Below, piece by piece: positions 11,787-21,921 of a stretch of 64,000 nucleotides of DNA. Below the pieces are notes generated by a model. It worked only from the letters and a program-made list of their open reading frames with translations. It searched no databases and had not been told where the DNA came from. Origin of the DNA: Pachyseris speciosa (taxonomy: Eukaryota > Cnidaria > Anthozoa > Scleractinia > Pachyseridae); NCBI GenBank assembly GCA_016490735.1, contig JAEMWC010000609.1, forward strand, positions 361,501 to 425,500. Direction: 5' to 3'. Each line of letters opens with the position of its first letter. The first letter of the stretch is position 1. Made by a program: the position numbers and the translations under genes.

Positions 11787-11889
11787 GTAAATGCTGGCAG
11801 GATAAAACGATATTTCATACAAGATTAAATCACCAATAACAAAGTCCTTCGAAAATCTTTGTTGATATTTAAAAAGCCTCTGTCAAAAA

Positions 11890-12236
11890 GTCTAACACTG
11901 AGAGTGAGGTGAGATGGTAAATTTGTTTAGGTCCCACACTGTTATGCAGCATGAGTGATATTTGTTGTTGTAAGGCACCGAGTCTGATAATGGGATCTGT
12001 CTTTTTCTTTGTGTCATGAATTTCTCAGCGCACGTGGATGTCTTATTGCTAACTTCTAAGTAACGTTTGCAGAACTGTAGATGGGTTTTTTCTATCTGCG
12101 AATTGTCCCAAGATATGAAATCGTGTTTTGAATACACACCCCATATCTCGCTGTTATATGTCAGGATTAGAGAGATCATCGCGTCAAAGGTTTTACTTGC
12201 AAGGCGTGGGGGTAGTTTGCTGATATTTCTGTTCTT
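11890..12236 (-). pseudogene. LINE reverse transcriptase C-terminal fragment
   Basis: The minus strand reads LPPRLASKTFDAMISLIL, then TYNSEIWGVYSKHDF and IEKTHLQFCKRYLEVSNKTS. This is the region after the RT domain of CR1/RTE-like LINEs (a 'PxYGSEIW' type motif followed by HLxFCKxxL). It lies in the intron between the two host exons and is truncated at both ends. Confidence 0.65.
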
Positions 12237-12280
12237 TCCCTTCTAAGACTGAAAAGAGCGTGAAGATCCACAATTCACAA

Positions 12281-12320
12281 CCCAGCGTTTCGACACTCCT
12301 GTCTAGTGTCTTAATCAAGG
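12281..12320 (-). ncRNA. Degenerate hammerhead-like motif
   Basis: The minus strand has TTGATTA, then A, then a perfect 5-bp stem (GACAC/GTGTC), GAAAC and GCT. Stem II and GAAA are kept but the CUGANGA core has two changes, so cleavage is unlikely. The architecture matches the motifs at 804-838 and 63704-63748. Confidence 0.35.
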
Positions 12321-12740
12321 GTGATCTAACGTTGCAAAAATTGGAGGCCCGAGTTCAGGCTAATTCGTGTAGCCTCTTGTTATGGTAAACGAGCGGCTAA
12401 CCGTTTTGTAACATTGTTATAAGTTGGCCCGTCCGAAAGTTTAAATATTAAGTAAACAACTTATCACCACTTCGCCATCTTGTACAATATTGCATTTATA
12501 CTTGTTGTGATTATTCTCAACACTAGAATACATCTAGATGTTTAAGACCAAAACTTTTGTATTTGTTCACTTTCTCTTTTTTTTTCTCCGACTCGAATAG
12601 CTACTAAGGTACCTGTGGACTCCTGCATTTTGTAATTTTTTAAGCATTAAATTAATAAACTTGCCTGTCAGTATGTATTGGTGGGGGATAATTAACCATT
12701 TGCTTTACCTATCTGTTATGGTATTTTTCCTGTTCGACAG

Positions 12741-12953
12741 TGTGTTCGCGCAGCTACGTCACATTCACGCCGCAACAGCTCCTTCCAGGAAGACCTCTTG
12801 CAAGCACGCTACGAGTTTGAAAATGCCCCGGTCAGATTTGCTAAGCTTGTTAGTTTAGCGGGCGATGAGAAAGACACTGAGGCAAGAAAAGACAGCGAGG
12901 AAGCCTTCAAGTCAGCAGTGGGGGAAACTGCAGTGGTTAAGAACTGCAAATAA
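12741..12953 (+). CDS. Terminal exon of an unidentified host protein
   Basis: After the acceptor GTTCGACAG a frame of 70 codons plus stop is open. It contains SHSRRNSSFQEDLLQARYEF, then a charged, probably helical segment with ENAPVRFAKLV and ends VGETAVVKNCK. RRNSS is a second basophilic kinase consensus. The exon starts in phase 0, matching the phase-0 end of the exon at 11519-11786, so the two probably belong to one transcript with a 954-base intron. The family is not recognised. Confidence 0.55.
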   Translation, partial: CVRAATSHSRRNSSFQEDLLQARYEFENAPVRFAKLVSLAGDEKDTEARKDSEEAFKSAVGETAVVKNCK

Positions 12954-13396
12954 GGTAATCTACGTACTTTCCATGTTGTGCCACTAGCCCCGAAGAGGAT
13001 TTTCCAGACACGTTATTTCCCCTTCCCTTGTTATGTCAATGATTTTGTAGAATTAGTTATTTAGTTCTTGATCGGTGTATTTTGCTGCTCGACTTTAATC
13101 TTTCGGCTACTCCAAATGTTTGTTTTACGTCAGTTTTTGCTGTTATTTGAGCTTTTCTCCTCCATCGCAGTAAAGCCGGGAAACCTCTTCTCAAATTTTC
13201 TCTCTACTCTCCCTTACTCTTTTCAAGGGGCAACAGTTAAAATAATAACTTTTTAATTTCACATCTCGTACACAAATTCGTATCATTTCAACCGTGTTCT
13301 ACGGCTCCAGTAGCCCACCATTATTCAATTCAAAAATGGTCGAGTACAATGGAGAGGGTTCGCTCTCTCGGTTTGGACTGGGCAGGATGTGACGTC
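12954..13396. other. Probable 3' UTR and intergenic sequence
   Basis: No convincing gene. A 62-codon frame at 13068-13256 has no support. Confidence 0.35.
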
Positions 13397-13520
13397 ATAC
13401 AACATACATACATACATACAAACAAACACGTACGTAGTACATACATACATACATACATATACTTTATTTACCCTCGGATGTTAGAGTAGCTTATACAGGT
13501 AATATCTCCGAATATATTTG
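13397..13520 (-). repeat. (ACAT)n microsatellite and SINE 3' tail remnant
   Basis: CATA repeats at 13397-13460 are followed by a segment (13477-13515, GTTAGAGTAGCTTATACAG and TAATATCTCCGA) that recurs at 14158-14195 beside a tRNA-like sequence. It is therefore probably the 3' tail of a minus-strand SINE whose simple-sequence tail became the microsatellite. Confidence 0.5.
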
Positions 13521-13749
13521 TATCCCGACAAAACAATCAAGTGAGACATCTTTGAAGTTTTTTTTTTTTTTTGGAGTTCGCATTTTCAAAATGCGGCGAA
13601 GGGGCTGTGTAGCACAAGATTACGATTGTGTTTTCAATACCGAATTGGGAATTTCGAAAGGCTACTCGGGCGGGCGGGCGAAAATGAAGGCGAGAACGGG
13701 CAACAAATATTACAAATATGTAAGCTAAAAGTCATTTTATTCAGTTTCT

Positions 13750-14987
13750 AAAGGAAGAACGGCCACCATTGGTGGTTTCCAATCGAAGGAGCAGTACAGA
13801 CTGCACTGCAAAAACTAGAAGCTGACCCGTGCCTTGCCAACCGCACGACTTTAACACCTACGCAGATTGCAGACCTCTTGAGTTTCGTTCTTAGATCCAC
13901 ATACTTCCAGTATGATGGACTGATTTACGAACAGTACGAAGGAGCAGTCATGGGTAGCCCGGTATCCGCAGTGATAGCTAACCTCTACATGGAGGGTTTT
14001 GAGGAGCAAGCCTTGACATCGACGCCCTGTACACCTAAGACCTGGAAACGTAGACTCGTTCTTACATCACCTCAATAGTGAACAGCCGACGATCCGTTTC
14101 ACAATGGAAACTGAGAATGACAACTCAATTCCCTTCCTTGATACGTTGATACATACGGATTTTAGAGTAGCTTGTGAAGCTAATATCTCCGAGCATTTAA
14201 TCATCAGATGAGAGATAGACCTCCCGCACGTTAGTCCGGTGCTCTACCACTGAGCTAACCGGTCGGCGGTTAGCTCAAGGATCCCAATGGATACCTCTCT
14301 ACCAGTGTTTAAAGAAAGCCTACACACACAGACCAGTACCTAGCGTATGATTCACACCACCCGCAATCTGTAAAACGCGGTATTGTCAAGTGCCTGTACG
14401 ATCGATCAAAACACCTCATAACTAAACCATCAGTTATCTCTCATGAAAAGAAACACCTCTCATCGGTCCTTGTTTCCAACGGTTATCCGTTTTCGTTTGT
14501 AAAAAATCTTACGAAAACCAAGGGACGAACAACCACTAAAGAACCTGAACCCGAAATTAAATCTACTGTGGTTCTGCCATACGTCAAAGGCACATCGGAG
14601 GCTCTTCGCCGTTGCCTACAACAACAAGGCATACGGACTGTTTTCAGATCTGACACAACTCTTAGATCACACCTAGTGCGACCTAAGGACATTATCGATC
14701 CAGTAAAACAAGACGGAGTAGTCTACAAGATTCCCTGCGAATGTGGTAAGGTTTATATTAGAGAGACGGGAAGATTTATGCATGAACGGATTAAGGAACA
14801 CGATAGAGACATACGGCTTGCTCGAACCCAATCCTCCGCCGTTTCAGAACATAGCACCGCGACCGGACATTATCCGCTCTGGGACGAAGTTAAATTTATT
14901 GACCGAGACCCACATTGGTACACCCGTAGGGTTAAAGAGGCTATTCACATAAGACTTCACCCTAACGACATTAACAGGGACAGTTGA
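13750..14987 (+). pseudogene. Penelope-like retroelement polyprotein, RT active site deleted
   Basis: An RT region at 13790-14150 holds YEGAVMGSPVSAVIANLYME; after a SINE insertion comes the linker (DQYLAYDSHHPQSVKRGIV, near 14330) and at 14720-14987 a GIY-YIG endonuclease with YKIPCECGKVYIRETGR and HTxxH-like spacing. Between the lysine-arginine at about 14046 and the following VDSFLHHLNSEQP the catalytic YxDD box is missing, so the RT cannot work. Its 3' end abuts the capsid gene of the old provirus exactly, suggesting that it inserted there and removed part of it. Confidence 0.8.
14158..14280 (-). mobile_element. tRNA-derived SINE inserted in the Penelope element
   Basis: Reverse complement of 14241-14257 gives TAGCTCAGTGGTAGAGC, a good Pol III box A. 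The following anticodon-arm-like region is visible but box B is lost. The tail at 14158-14195 matches 13477-13515. The flanking Penelope reading frame is interrupted here. Confidence 0.6.
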
Positions 14988-14989
14988 GT

Positions 14990-15731
14990 TGAGCCATTGA
15001 GTTGGTTTAAGGAAATTTTCGTTGACGAACTTTTGTCCTTCGGATGACAGCAGCAGTTTCAGAACCCACAATTCGAGCTTTTGGACAACAATTCGCCGCC
15101 CGGTGCCGTCGTTTTGAAAGATCATTTCAGCATCATTCTGCAGCTCAATTTCGAAATCAAGTTGCGTCGGAGGTAAGAGTTTGTCCGACAGCTCCTCGAG
15201 AAACGAATAGCGGTTGAGGGGAATGATGGTTTTGACCGTAGCGCCACCATGTGAAAGAGCCCTGCGCGCCTCAATTCCTTTGTTTGCTGCGGCATCAGCT
15301 GTCACAGTTGTGTTGTCGTAGTCGAGATACCAAAACTCGTCTCTTGCCACAGTTCTTGCATAATTGTCAGAATATTCCACCAAGTTTTTTATGAATATCA
15401 CTTTGTGGATGTCGCTGGCTTCGTACACTTTCTTCCCCGCAGACCTCACAGTCAGGTTTTTTATCAGAGAGAAAGCGCTGTTGACTAGGGCCGACTGTGT
15501 ATCAGCAGCAACATTGCCACCATTTGCGAGAACCTGGAATTTGTACTCAACACGGAAATAGGCATTGTGCCAGTCATGGACAACGTCCCTGTCTTTAACA
15601 GAGAACTTCATTCCGGTTTTGGTTTAGTGCTGATCATTGGCCGGAAGCGTGAGTGGTGTGTCCAGATTGAGCCGCTCATAATCCACCTTCTCGAGATAGC
15701 GCGGTGACCTGAACATTGTCGGTATATTCAT
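14990..15731 (-). pseudogene. Major capsid-like protein of the older Polinton/adintovirus-like provirus, truncated
   Basis: ATG at 15729-15731 is followed by about 245 codons before the Penelope boundary at 14990. The start is preceded by, and overlaps by ATGA, the stop of the basic protein gene. An in-frame TAA lies at 15624-15626. The product has the beta-rich look of a jelly-roll capsid protein (NLDTPLTLPAND near the N-terminus, LDFEIELQNDAEMIFQN further on). It differs strongly from the capsid of the younger Polinton at 22744. The capsid assignment is inferred from its genome context and composition. The C-terminal half is missing. Confidence 0.5.
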
Positions 15732-16084
15732 GAAAAAAATTCTAAACTTGGTTTGCCAAAATTCGGCTCAGTTTGAACATTGCTTCTGACGATGGCTTTG
15801 TCTTTGCCGAGCCCACCTTTGGGTGGGTAAGCGCTGCGGGGCGGCGTTTCCGCAATATTTTTTAAATTTTCTCAGGCCCCCTTTCAGCCGCCACTCGCCA
15901 AGTTTTTGCCCCGCTTTTCAGCTGCCACTTTGGCGGTTTTTTTCGCAACCTGAGTCGCGCCCTTTTTGAACACTTTCCCGATGACGATGAGGGTGTCGTG
16001 GGTCACGCCCCAGTATTTGTGCTTTTAGCGATATCGGCCGGCGCGCTCGTCAAAAATCTTCATCCACTCGCTCGAATGATTCAT
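15728..16084 (-). pseudogene. Small basic virion-type protein (pVI/pX-like)
   Basis: The frame beginning at 16082-16084 encodes MNHSSEWMKIFDERAGRY and then a Lys/Ala-rich stretch (GKVFKKGATQVAKKTAKVAA). Three in-frame stops break it. Position between penton-like and capsid genes, and strong basicity, resemble the small core or membrane-active virion proteins of adenovirus-like and Polinton genomes. The stop overlaps the capsid ATG by ATGA. Confidence 0.4.
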
Positions 16085-16099
16085 CTCCCTATGCCTTTC

Positions 16100-16866
16100 A
16101 AGAAATTCACCGCCTCATTCTTCTTCGATCATAATGCTCAAAGCCACATCAACTCCGTTGAGGTCCAGGGGGTTGCTTCGCCCATCTGTTACCCGAATCC
16201 CCACAGAATCAATCCGGGTTTTGTTGACAGGATGGTACTCAAGTCGACGAGGTTCTGCTTGAAAAGGGTAACTAACCTGGACGAGCTGTACAAAACGTCG
16301 CTTGCCACATCATTCGCCCGCCGCGTAATCAAAGAACGAAAGAGCCAGTCGACACTCCTTGTGATGTCTGGAATCATGTCTCCTGTGAAATTTGTTCCGT
16401 CTCTCAGAATCTTTTTCCCGAATCCAAGGAAACCGGCGAACTCCCCGTCAGAGAGGTCAAGCTTGTAATATTTGGCCATCAAAATTACAACCCGGTAAAT
16501 GGTGAAGTTGAAATAAAAATTGAAGATGTGCTCTTTGTTTTCGGCATCGGGGTCAACGAACCCTGTATGAGCCTGCAAGAAACGGTTGATGCCGGTGTAA
16601 TCATATATTCCATCAGGAAAAGTCAAAGTTTGCCAGTCTCCCTGCCAAGAGGCAGGCTTTTTTCTCCACTTCAGTTTGTTGTTTCCATACGCTTCTGCAA
16701 CATGGTACCAAGAGTAGCTCATGGTGATCAGTCTATCAACGCCGATTTGTAATTTTTTCTTGAGTCCAATATACAACTCAATTTGTGGATTGAAGAAGGT
16801 TATGAAATCGTGGGGAATTTGATTGGCCCCATTTCTTTGCAGCTTCGCAAGACGTGAGTCGAGCAA
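16100..16866 (-). pseudogene. Penton-like minor capsid protein
   Basis: An open frame of 225 codons (16189-16866) includes LTFPDGIYDYTGINRFLQAH and YYKLDLSDGEFAGFLGFGKK; after a one-base frame change near 16185 it continues with NPLDLNGVDVALSIMIEEE to about 16125. The segment FPDGxYxYxxIN is a pattern I associate with single-jelly-roll pentons of Polinton-like viruses. Upstream of the basic protein and capsid genes on the same strand, it completes a structural block. Assignment is by pattern and context only. Confidence 0.45.
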
Positions 16867-16877
16867 CAGGCTGAATG

Positions 16878-17159
16878 TTATCCTATATAATCTTTGACAA
16901 TTTTTCGTCTTTGAAAATCATTGACGATACCGTGTTCGACGAGCCCTGAAAGCAAAGAAACAACTTCTTTCCGGAGGTTTGACGCAGTGTTGCCGGCTTT
17001 GATCGAACCAAGCATCACATAGAGTTGTTCGATTAATTTTTCAGCGGCGCCCTCTCCCAGACCGCTGCCTTCCGTTTCCCATTCCTGCCTCTGGGAAGGG
17101 AATTCATCAGCTTCTGGCTCGGCAAAAGCAGACCTGCGGGCCAAAACAGCTCTTTCCAA
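16878..17159 (-). CDS. Unidentified small protein of the older provirus
   Basis: 93 codons, Met start, stop just upstream of the penton-like gene. The N-terminus is charged; the C-terminal half is predicted helical (EKLIEQLYVMLGSIKAG, EVVSLLSGLVEHGIVNDF). No recognised domain. The reading frame is intact, unlike its neighbours. Confidence 0.45.
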   Translation of the reverse strand: MERAVLARRSAFAEPEADEFPSQRQEWETEGSGLGEGAAEKLIEQLYVMLGSIKAGNTASNLRKEVVSLLSGLVEHGIVNDFQRRKIVKDYIG

Positions 17160-17287
17160 GTTTGAAAGAGTTTTTTCTTTCGTTTTCGAGGGAGTTTTTT
17201 TTAACTGAAGCCGCTGTGGTGAAATCCCCCCTCTTCTTCGGTATTCAATCTCGGCTTCGACTTTTTTTTAGATCTTTTACCGAATAA

Positions 17288-17611
17288 CCATAAAATGGAG
17301 ACTTTGCACTTTTCACTCTGTAATTGGGGTCATTTCCGTATGACGCAGACAACCAGAAAATCGTCGTTTTTGATGATCTGGTTTGTGAAAGCAACCAGAA
17401 CAACATCATCAATTATTTCATCAACGGCCGCAGCGTCATCTCCCTCACCCAGACCTACTACAAGGTGCCCAAAAACATTCGGGACAACTACAGCCATTTC
17501 TGCATTTTCAGTTTCCTCCCGAGAGAGAACAAACGAATCGCCAACGAGCTGAGGGTTGATCACAAGCTGCTGGACCGCGCTACCGACAAAAAGTTCTCCT
17601 TCTATTATTAA
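17288..17611 (+). pseudogene. Packaging ATPase, C-terminal half only
   Basis: The best frame (17324-17611) holds a Walker B-like KIVVFDDLVCES and then VISLTQTYYKVPKNIRDN, where the glutamine and arginine sit as in FtsK/HerA-type genome-packaging ATPases of Polintons and related viruses. The Walker A half is absent: upstream bases do not encode it. A divergent gene pair is formed with the minus-strand block at 14990-17159. Confidence 0.6.
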
Positions 17612-17665
17612 GACAAACCAAAGAAACTGATGAAAATAATTTTGATGAAGATATAAGGCACGGGG

Positions 17666-17673
17666 TATATAAA
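17666..17673 (+). promoter_or_regulatory. TATA box of the fibre gene
   Basis: TATATAAA in the context GGGGTATATAAACTC lies about 25-30 bases before the start of the collagen-like reading frame. Confidence 0.5.
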
Positions 17674-17674
17674 C

Positions 17675-18938
17675 TCTTCACTGGGAAGCTCGAAAGAAGG
17701 AGATGGGGCCTCGGGGACAGGCGCGCGAGGCCCGGCGGGTGTGCAGGGCCCGAAAGGTGACCGCGGACAGACAGGTGCGAGAGGGGACAAAGGTGACAAA
17801 GGAGACAAAGGCGAAAAAGGAGATAAGGGCGATTCTGGCCCTCGTGGAATGGAAGGCCATCGTGGCGGCAAGGCCTCAGAGTGCCACAAGGCGCGCAAGG
17901 GCCAGCAGGCACGCACGGCCCACAAGGTCTGGTGGGTGATTATGTAAAACCTGACGGCAGCAGCACAATCACAGGGGATCTCGACATGGGAAACCGAAAA
18001 ATAACAAACCTCGGAACCCCAACCTCAAGTGAAACCGGCGCTCCTGTGACTGTGGGGATGTTCAACGACGGACTCATCATTGCAAACAGGGGGTTGAAGA
18101 CACAAATCACAACCGAATACAAAAAATATGTGAACGAGTCTCTCGTTTCTTCTTCCGAGCAACAAAACCCCTTCATTTACCTCGTGGAAGATGTGGATGA
18201 GTCATCAGCTGAAAACAACATAACGGGCGTTGGTACAGTCAACTTCACCGCCTCCCCACACCGAATTAACAAGAGATCTTATGAGTTCACTCTCATCAAA
18301 GACGCGGGAAGCAACAATTACCGTTCGCGAATCGGCTTCAATTTTCATCCGCTCCCAATTGGTTATTGCACATTCGTTGTTGAATTCTTTCCACCTGAGA
18401 TGAAAATGTTTCCGTCACCACTTTTGGAACCTGCTGGTTCAATTGCGGGTTATTCAAAAAGCGTCGTCCAGTTCCACAGATGGAACAGCTCACCGCCACA
18501 ATACATTTATTTGGATCTGCACGGCACAACTGCTGGGTCGACCACAGGAAGAATGGTTGTTTATAGGGTTTCTGGTTATGTTTCAAGCGTGGCCCCGAAT
18601 GTTTATGATGCGATTTGTGTTGTGGAAAATGGCACAATGGTTTTGAAAACTGGCTTGGATTTGAATAAACATCCAAATTTGGGAAATGATTTGGTTTTGG
18701 GTGGAAAAGTCGTGATTGATGGAGAAACGCCATTTTTTGGTGGAATGAATGGGGATATGATAATGCTCACTGATTTGAGCATGAATTGGCATTTAATTCA
18801 TCAAGCAAAATTGGGGGAAAATTTGAATTTAAATGGAAACTCGGTGTTCAACAATGACAATGTATTGTTTTCAGGGGCAAACGGTGAAATGACAATGCAA
18901 ACCCACTTTGATATGAATGATCATCGATTGCGCGGTGC
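17675..18938 (+). pseudogene. Collagen-like fibre protein, 5' part (split by the younger Polinton)
   Basis: A glycine-X-Y tract (GPKGDRGQTGARGDKGDKGD and more, about 17698-17935) contains one frame change near 17875. It is followed by a long C-terminal region beginning VKPDGSSTITGDLDMGNRKI, with repeated 'GD(L/M)xM' motifs that resemble trimerising phage or virus tail-fibre repeats. Codon 18938 is interrupted by the younger Polinton: the reading frame resumes without shift in the sequence after the right-hand duplication at 30511. No in-frame Met is left at the 5' end. Inferred role: a surface fibre of the virus. Confidence 0.6.
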
Positions 18939-18944
18939 AATTCA
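18939..18944. repeat. Target-site duplication AATTCA, left copy
   Basis: AATTCA immediately precedes the left terminus AGTAGTATGG. The same six bases follow the right terminus at 30511-30516. Six-base duplications are the rule for Polintons/Mavericks. Confidence 0.9.
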
Positions 18945-19600
18945 AGTAGTATGGTAGGGACCGGTTACTCCGTTTTTTTGCTGTGGTTTCTCATTAAATT
19001 GCTGTGGAATACATTAATGTCGATGACGTAATTATAGTGGATGTATTCCTTTACATATAAACAAAGACAGTGGATGAATTCCTTAGGATAATAACAGTGG
19101 ATGTATTCCTTTACATATAAACAGAGACAGTGGATGAATTCCTTCTCACAATAATAGTGGATGTATTCCTTTACATATAAACAAAGACAGTGGATGAATT
19201 CCTTCGGATAATAACAGCGGATGTATTCCTTTACATATAAACAGAGACAGTGGATGAATTCCTTCTCATAATAATAGTGGATGTATTCCTTTTCATAACA
19301 GAGACAGCGGATGACTTCCTTAGCAAACCAAAGAAACTGGATGTATTCCTCTGCATTTTTATTTTATTTTTATTTTTATTTCTAGTTTTTTTTTAACCTT
19401 TTCGTTAGGTAGATATTCGCAAATCCTCTCTCTGACGTTCGCTAAAGTTTTTTTTTTTTTTAACTCTACAAAGACGGTAGTCGTCACGTTGTTAATGTGA
19501 TAATGGTTAAGTGAAAACTCTATTGTTTCCCAACCCATAAAAGCGCGTTCTGTGCCTAACACATCATTCATAAACGTCTATCGGTCGAGTTATTTCTTTG
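18945..19600 (+). repeat. Left terminal inverted repeat with a 60-bp minisatellite
   Basis: Matches the inverse of 29930-30510 over most of its length. From about 19030 to 19320 it is built of five units of exactly 60 bases, each with GTGGATGTATTCCTTTACAT and GACAGTGGATGAATTCCTT. Beyond the array, T-rich runs lead to a promoter-like block before the first gene. The right repeat uses a 57-base unit. Confidence 0.85.
19536..19545 (+). promoter_or_regulatory. TATA-like promoter in the left terminal repeat
   Basis: CATAAAAGCG lies about 75 bases before the ATG at 19618. The same block occurs inverted in the right terminal repeat near 29980-29987, upstream of PolB. Confidence 0.45.
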
Positions 19601-19617
19601 GTGAGGTGTTTCCAAAC

Positions 19618-20100
19618 ATGGAAGTTGAATCTAGTTCTAAACCTTTCTTGACGGTTGACGAAGTGGAAGTTCAACGGGAGGGGATAGCCAGTCTTATCGG
19701 CCATGTTTTTCAGTTAACGTATGCCGCTATACTAGACACAATGATTCAAGAAGAAAAAGTAACTCGCTGCAATGGTTGCACCATTCAACATCCCAGTCAA
19801 AGACAGCACTCCTGCCTGATGCTGGATAGTGAAGATGCTTGGTTTTATTTCCGAGATGATGCGGTGGAGAAAATGAACCTTGACGATGTCCTGAAGATCG
19901 CGTGTAGTGTGTGTAATACTCTTGGATTTAAGATTGGCAAATCCTGGGAAGCCTACGTCAGCGATCTCGCAAAGATGCCTTGGACCAGTCTATACCTCAC
20001 ATCCCTGGAACTTGAAGGATTCTGCGGGGTTACTGAAGCGAAGCAGCTACAAGATCGAATTTTGCATGCAATTTATTATGGTCCCAGTGGTCTCAAGTGA
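19618..20100 (+). CDS. Unidentified conserved Polinton protein
   Basis: From MEVESSSKPFLTVDEVEVQR there are 160 codons to the stop. A short Cys/His motif (RCNGCTIQHPSQRQHSCLM) may bind zinc; a later segment has a second Cys pair. I recognise this protein as recurrent in cnidarian Mavericks but know no function. The ATG at 19618 is preferred over the one at 19552 because the latter lies in the terminal repeat and before the probable transcription start. Confidence 0.55.
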   Translation: MEVESSSKPFLTVDEVEVQREGIASLIGHVFQLTYAAILDTMIQEEKVTRCNGCTIQHPSQRQHSCLMLDSEDAWFYFRDDAVEKMNLDDVLKIACSVCNTLGFKIGKSWEAYVSDLAKMPWTSLYLTSLELEGFCGVTEAKQLQDRILHAIYYGPSGLK

Positions 20101-20370
20101 AACAATTTCAGTGAAAGAGTCAATTCAGAAAACAATGACCTCAATGAAGTTCACTATACTGAAACTATTGTCAGAAAAGAAGAAGAACCAATAGACCTTG
20201 ACCTTGTAATCAATGAAATTCAAAATAAGCTGTTTCTGTAAAAATAATAAAGCATTTACACGATTTTATTTTGACCCAGTGTGTGTTTATCTGTCTACAC
20301 GTTAACATGGGTCTTACTCTTTCTGTTCTTAGGGTACGATTTTACTTTTATTGCCTCGTAGCAAGGAATA

Positions 20371-20562
20371 TGTCATCAAGTGACACTGCTTCACTCACGG
20401 AGACATTTTGCGCTCTTCCGGGATCTACGCTTGACAAGTTAAAACGTCTTCATTCAGAGGTGTTTACAAAAGTTCACTGGGGGAGATTATTAGTGTTTTA
20501 GAGGAATGGGAACAACTGTTTGATTTTCTCGTTCCCACTCTTACCCAAATACAAGAATAGAT
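20371..20562 (+). pseudogene. Small Polinton protein, frameshifted
   Basis: Starts MSSSDTASLTETFCALPGST and continues LDKLKRLHSEVFTKV; a one-base change near 20480 moves the frame to ISVLEEWEQLFDFLVPTLTQ before a stop. A conserved-looking helix on both sides of the shift argues for one real gene of about 63 residues. Function unknown. Confidence 0.4.
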
Positions 20563-20570
20563 ATATAAGG

Positions 20571-20580
20571 GAGTGCAGCA
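20571..20580 (+). promoter_or_regulatory. TATA box of the integrase gene
   Basis: ATATATAAGG, about 140-170 bases before the integrase ATG. Confidence 0.5.
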
Positions 20581-20741
20581 CGAAGAGAAGTCAGTCGAGT
20601 GTCGACTTTCGCAGTAGTCACTAGTAATGGGTTGCTGGCCGTCCTCACCCACTTTGGCATTAGAGCGCATTTTCAACCGCATTCGCTGCGTATTAGCTTG
20701 TTGCGGTGGTAAAGTGATTGTTCAAAACTCTGAGTTCTGCG

Positions 20742-21805
20742 ATGGAAAAAACACTGTCGGGCATATATCTCGACCCAAGTAAACCCGCAGGTTTCGGTGG
20801 TTTAGATGCTGTTTACAGAGCAGTCAAAGAAAAAGGAAAGAATAAGATTTCTCGGAAACAAGTTCAAGATTGGTTGAGTCAGCAAGTTGTTTACACGCTT
20901 CATAAACCTGCGCGAAGACACTACAAGAGAAGTCCTGTCATTGTTCCTGGTATTGATGCACAATTTCAAGCAGATCTGGTCGATGTTCAGAATCTCAGTC
21001 GATACAACAAGGGATATAAATACCTACTGACGTGTATAGACATCTTTAGCAAGTACGCTTGGGTGGTGCCTTTAAAGACAAAACAAGGCCAAGAACTAAT
21101 CAAAGCTTTTCAGACGATTCTATCCTCTGGTCGTAAACCAAACAAGCTTCAAACGGATCAGGGCACTGAATTTCTAAACCGGCTGTTTCAAAACTTTCTT
21201 CGCGAGAAGAACATTGACTTTTTTACCGTCAACTCTGGGCTCAAAGCGTCAGTGGTGGAGCGTTTCAACCGTACATTTAAGAGCAAGATGTACAAGTACT
21301 TCACAGCTAAAAACACTCTGACCTATATCGACGTAGTACCCCAGCTGGTAAAATCTTACAATAACACCTACCATCGTAGCATCAAGATGAAACCAAGTCA
21401 GGTGACAAAAGCCAATGAAGCTAAAGTGTGGGATACTTTGTACGGCAATGATGTTGAAAAGCGTGTGCGATTTAAACTTCAAGTGGGAGATCGCGTTAGG
21501 ATCAGCAAAGCGAAGCGAATGTTTGAAAAGTCTTACCTCCCTAATTTTACAGAGGAAATTTTCACCGTGTACAAGCGAATGGTGCGGCAAGTGCCCGTTT
21601 ATAAACTAAAAGATGATGCAGGTGAAATCTTGGATGGAACATTTTACGAAGCGGAATTACAAAAAGTCCTTAAGAACAATGATGAGTTGAAAACGTTTTA
21701 CGTAAACGAAAACGCAAAGGAGTAGTGGAATATTTTGTGAAATGGAAAGGATACCCAGACAAGTTTAACAGCTGGGCTGCTGAAAGTGATATCTCGAAAT
21801 TGTAA
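20742..21805 (+). pseudogene. Polinton integrase with C-terminal chromodomain
   Basis: A retrovirus-type DDE integrase. Start at MEKTLSGIYLDPSKPAGFGG (20742). Catalytic core: DAQFQADLVDVQN with the first Asp, KLQTDQGTEFLNR with the second, and SVVERFNRTFKSKM with the Glu, so the triad is intact. An SH3-like segment follows (VGDRVRISKAKRMF). After a stop at 21723-21725 the same product continues in another frame as VEYFVKWKGYPDKFNSW to 21805: a chromodomain, as in chromo-integrases that read histone marks. Only this late frameshift or stop separates it from an intact gene. It would insert the element with a 6-bp duplication, as observed. Confidence 0.85.
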
Positions 21806-21870
21806 TGTAGGCTTTGTTTTCGAATTCAATAAAAGAAAGTGAAAATGTTAGTTGGTTGTTGCGTGATTGC

Positions 21871-21880
21871 TTATAAATTA
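21871..21880 (+). promoter_or_regulatory. TATA-like box of the penton gene
   Basis: TTATAAATTA, about 45 bases upstream of the penton ATG at 21922. Confidence 0.4.
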
Positions 21881-21921
21881 AGAATACCCAGAGTAAAAAT
21901 TTCATTTCGACACAAGACACG

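Noticed and set aside
13397..13460. CRISPR-like direct repeats
   Set aside because: A plain ACAT microsatellite without spacers; eukaryotic context.
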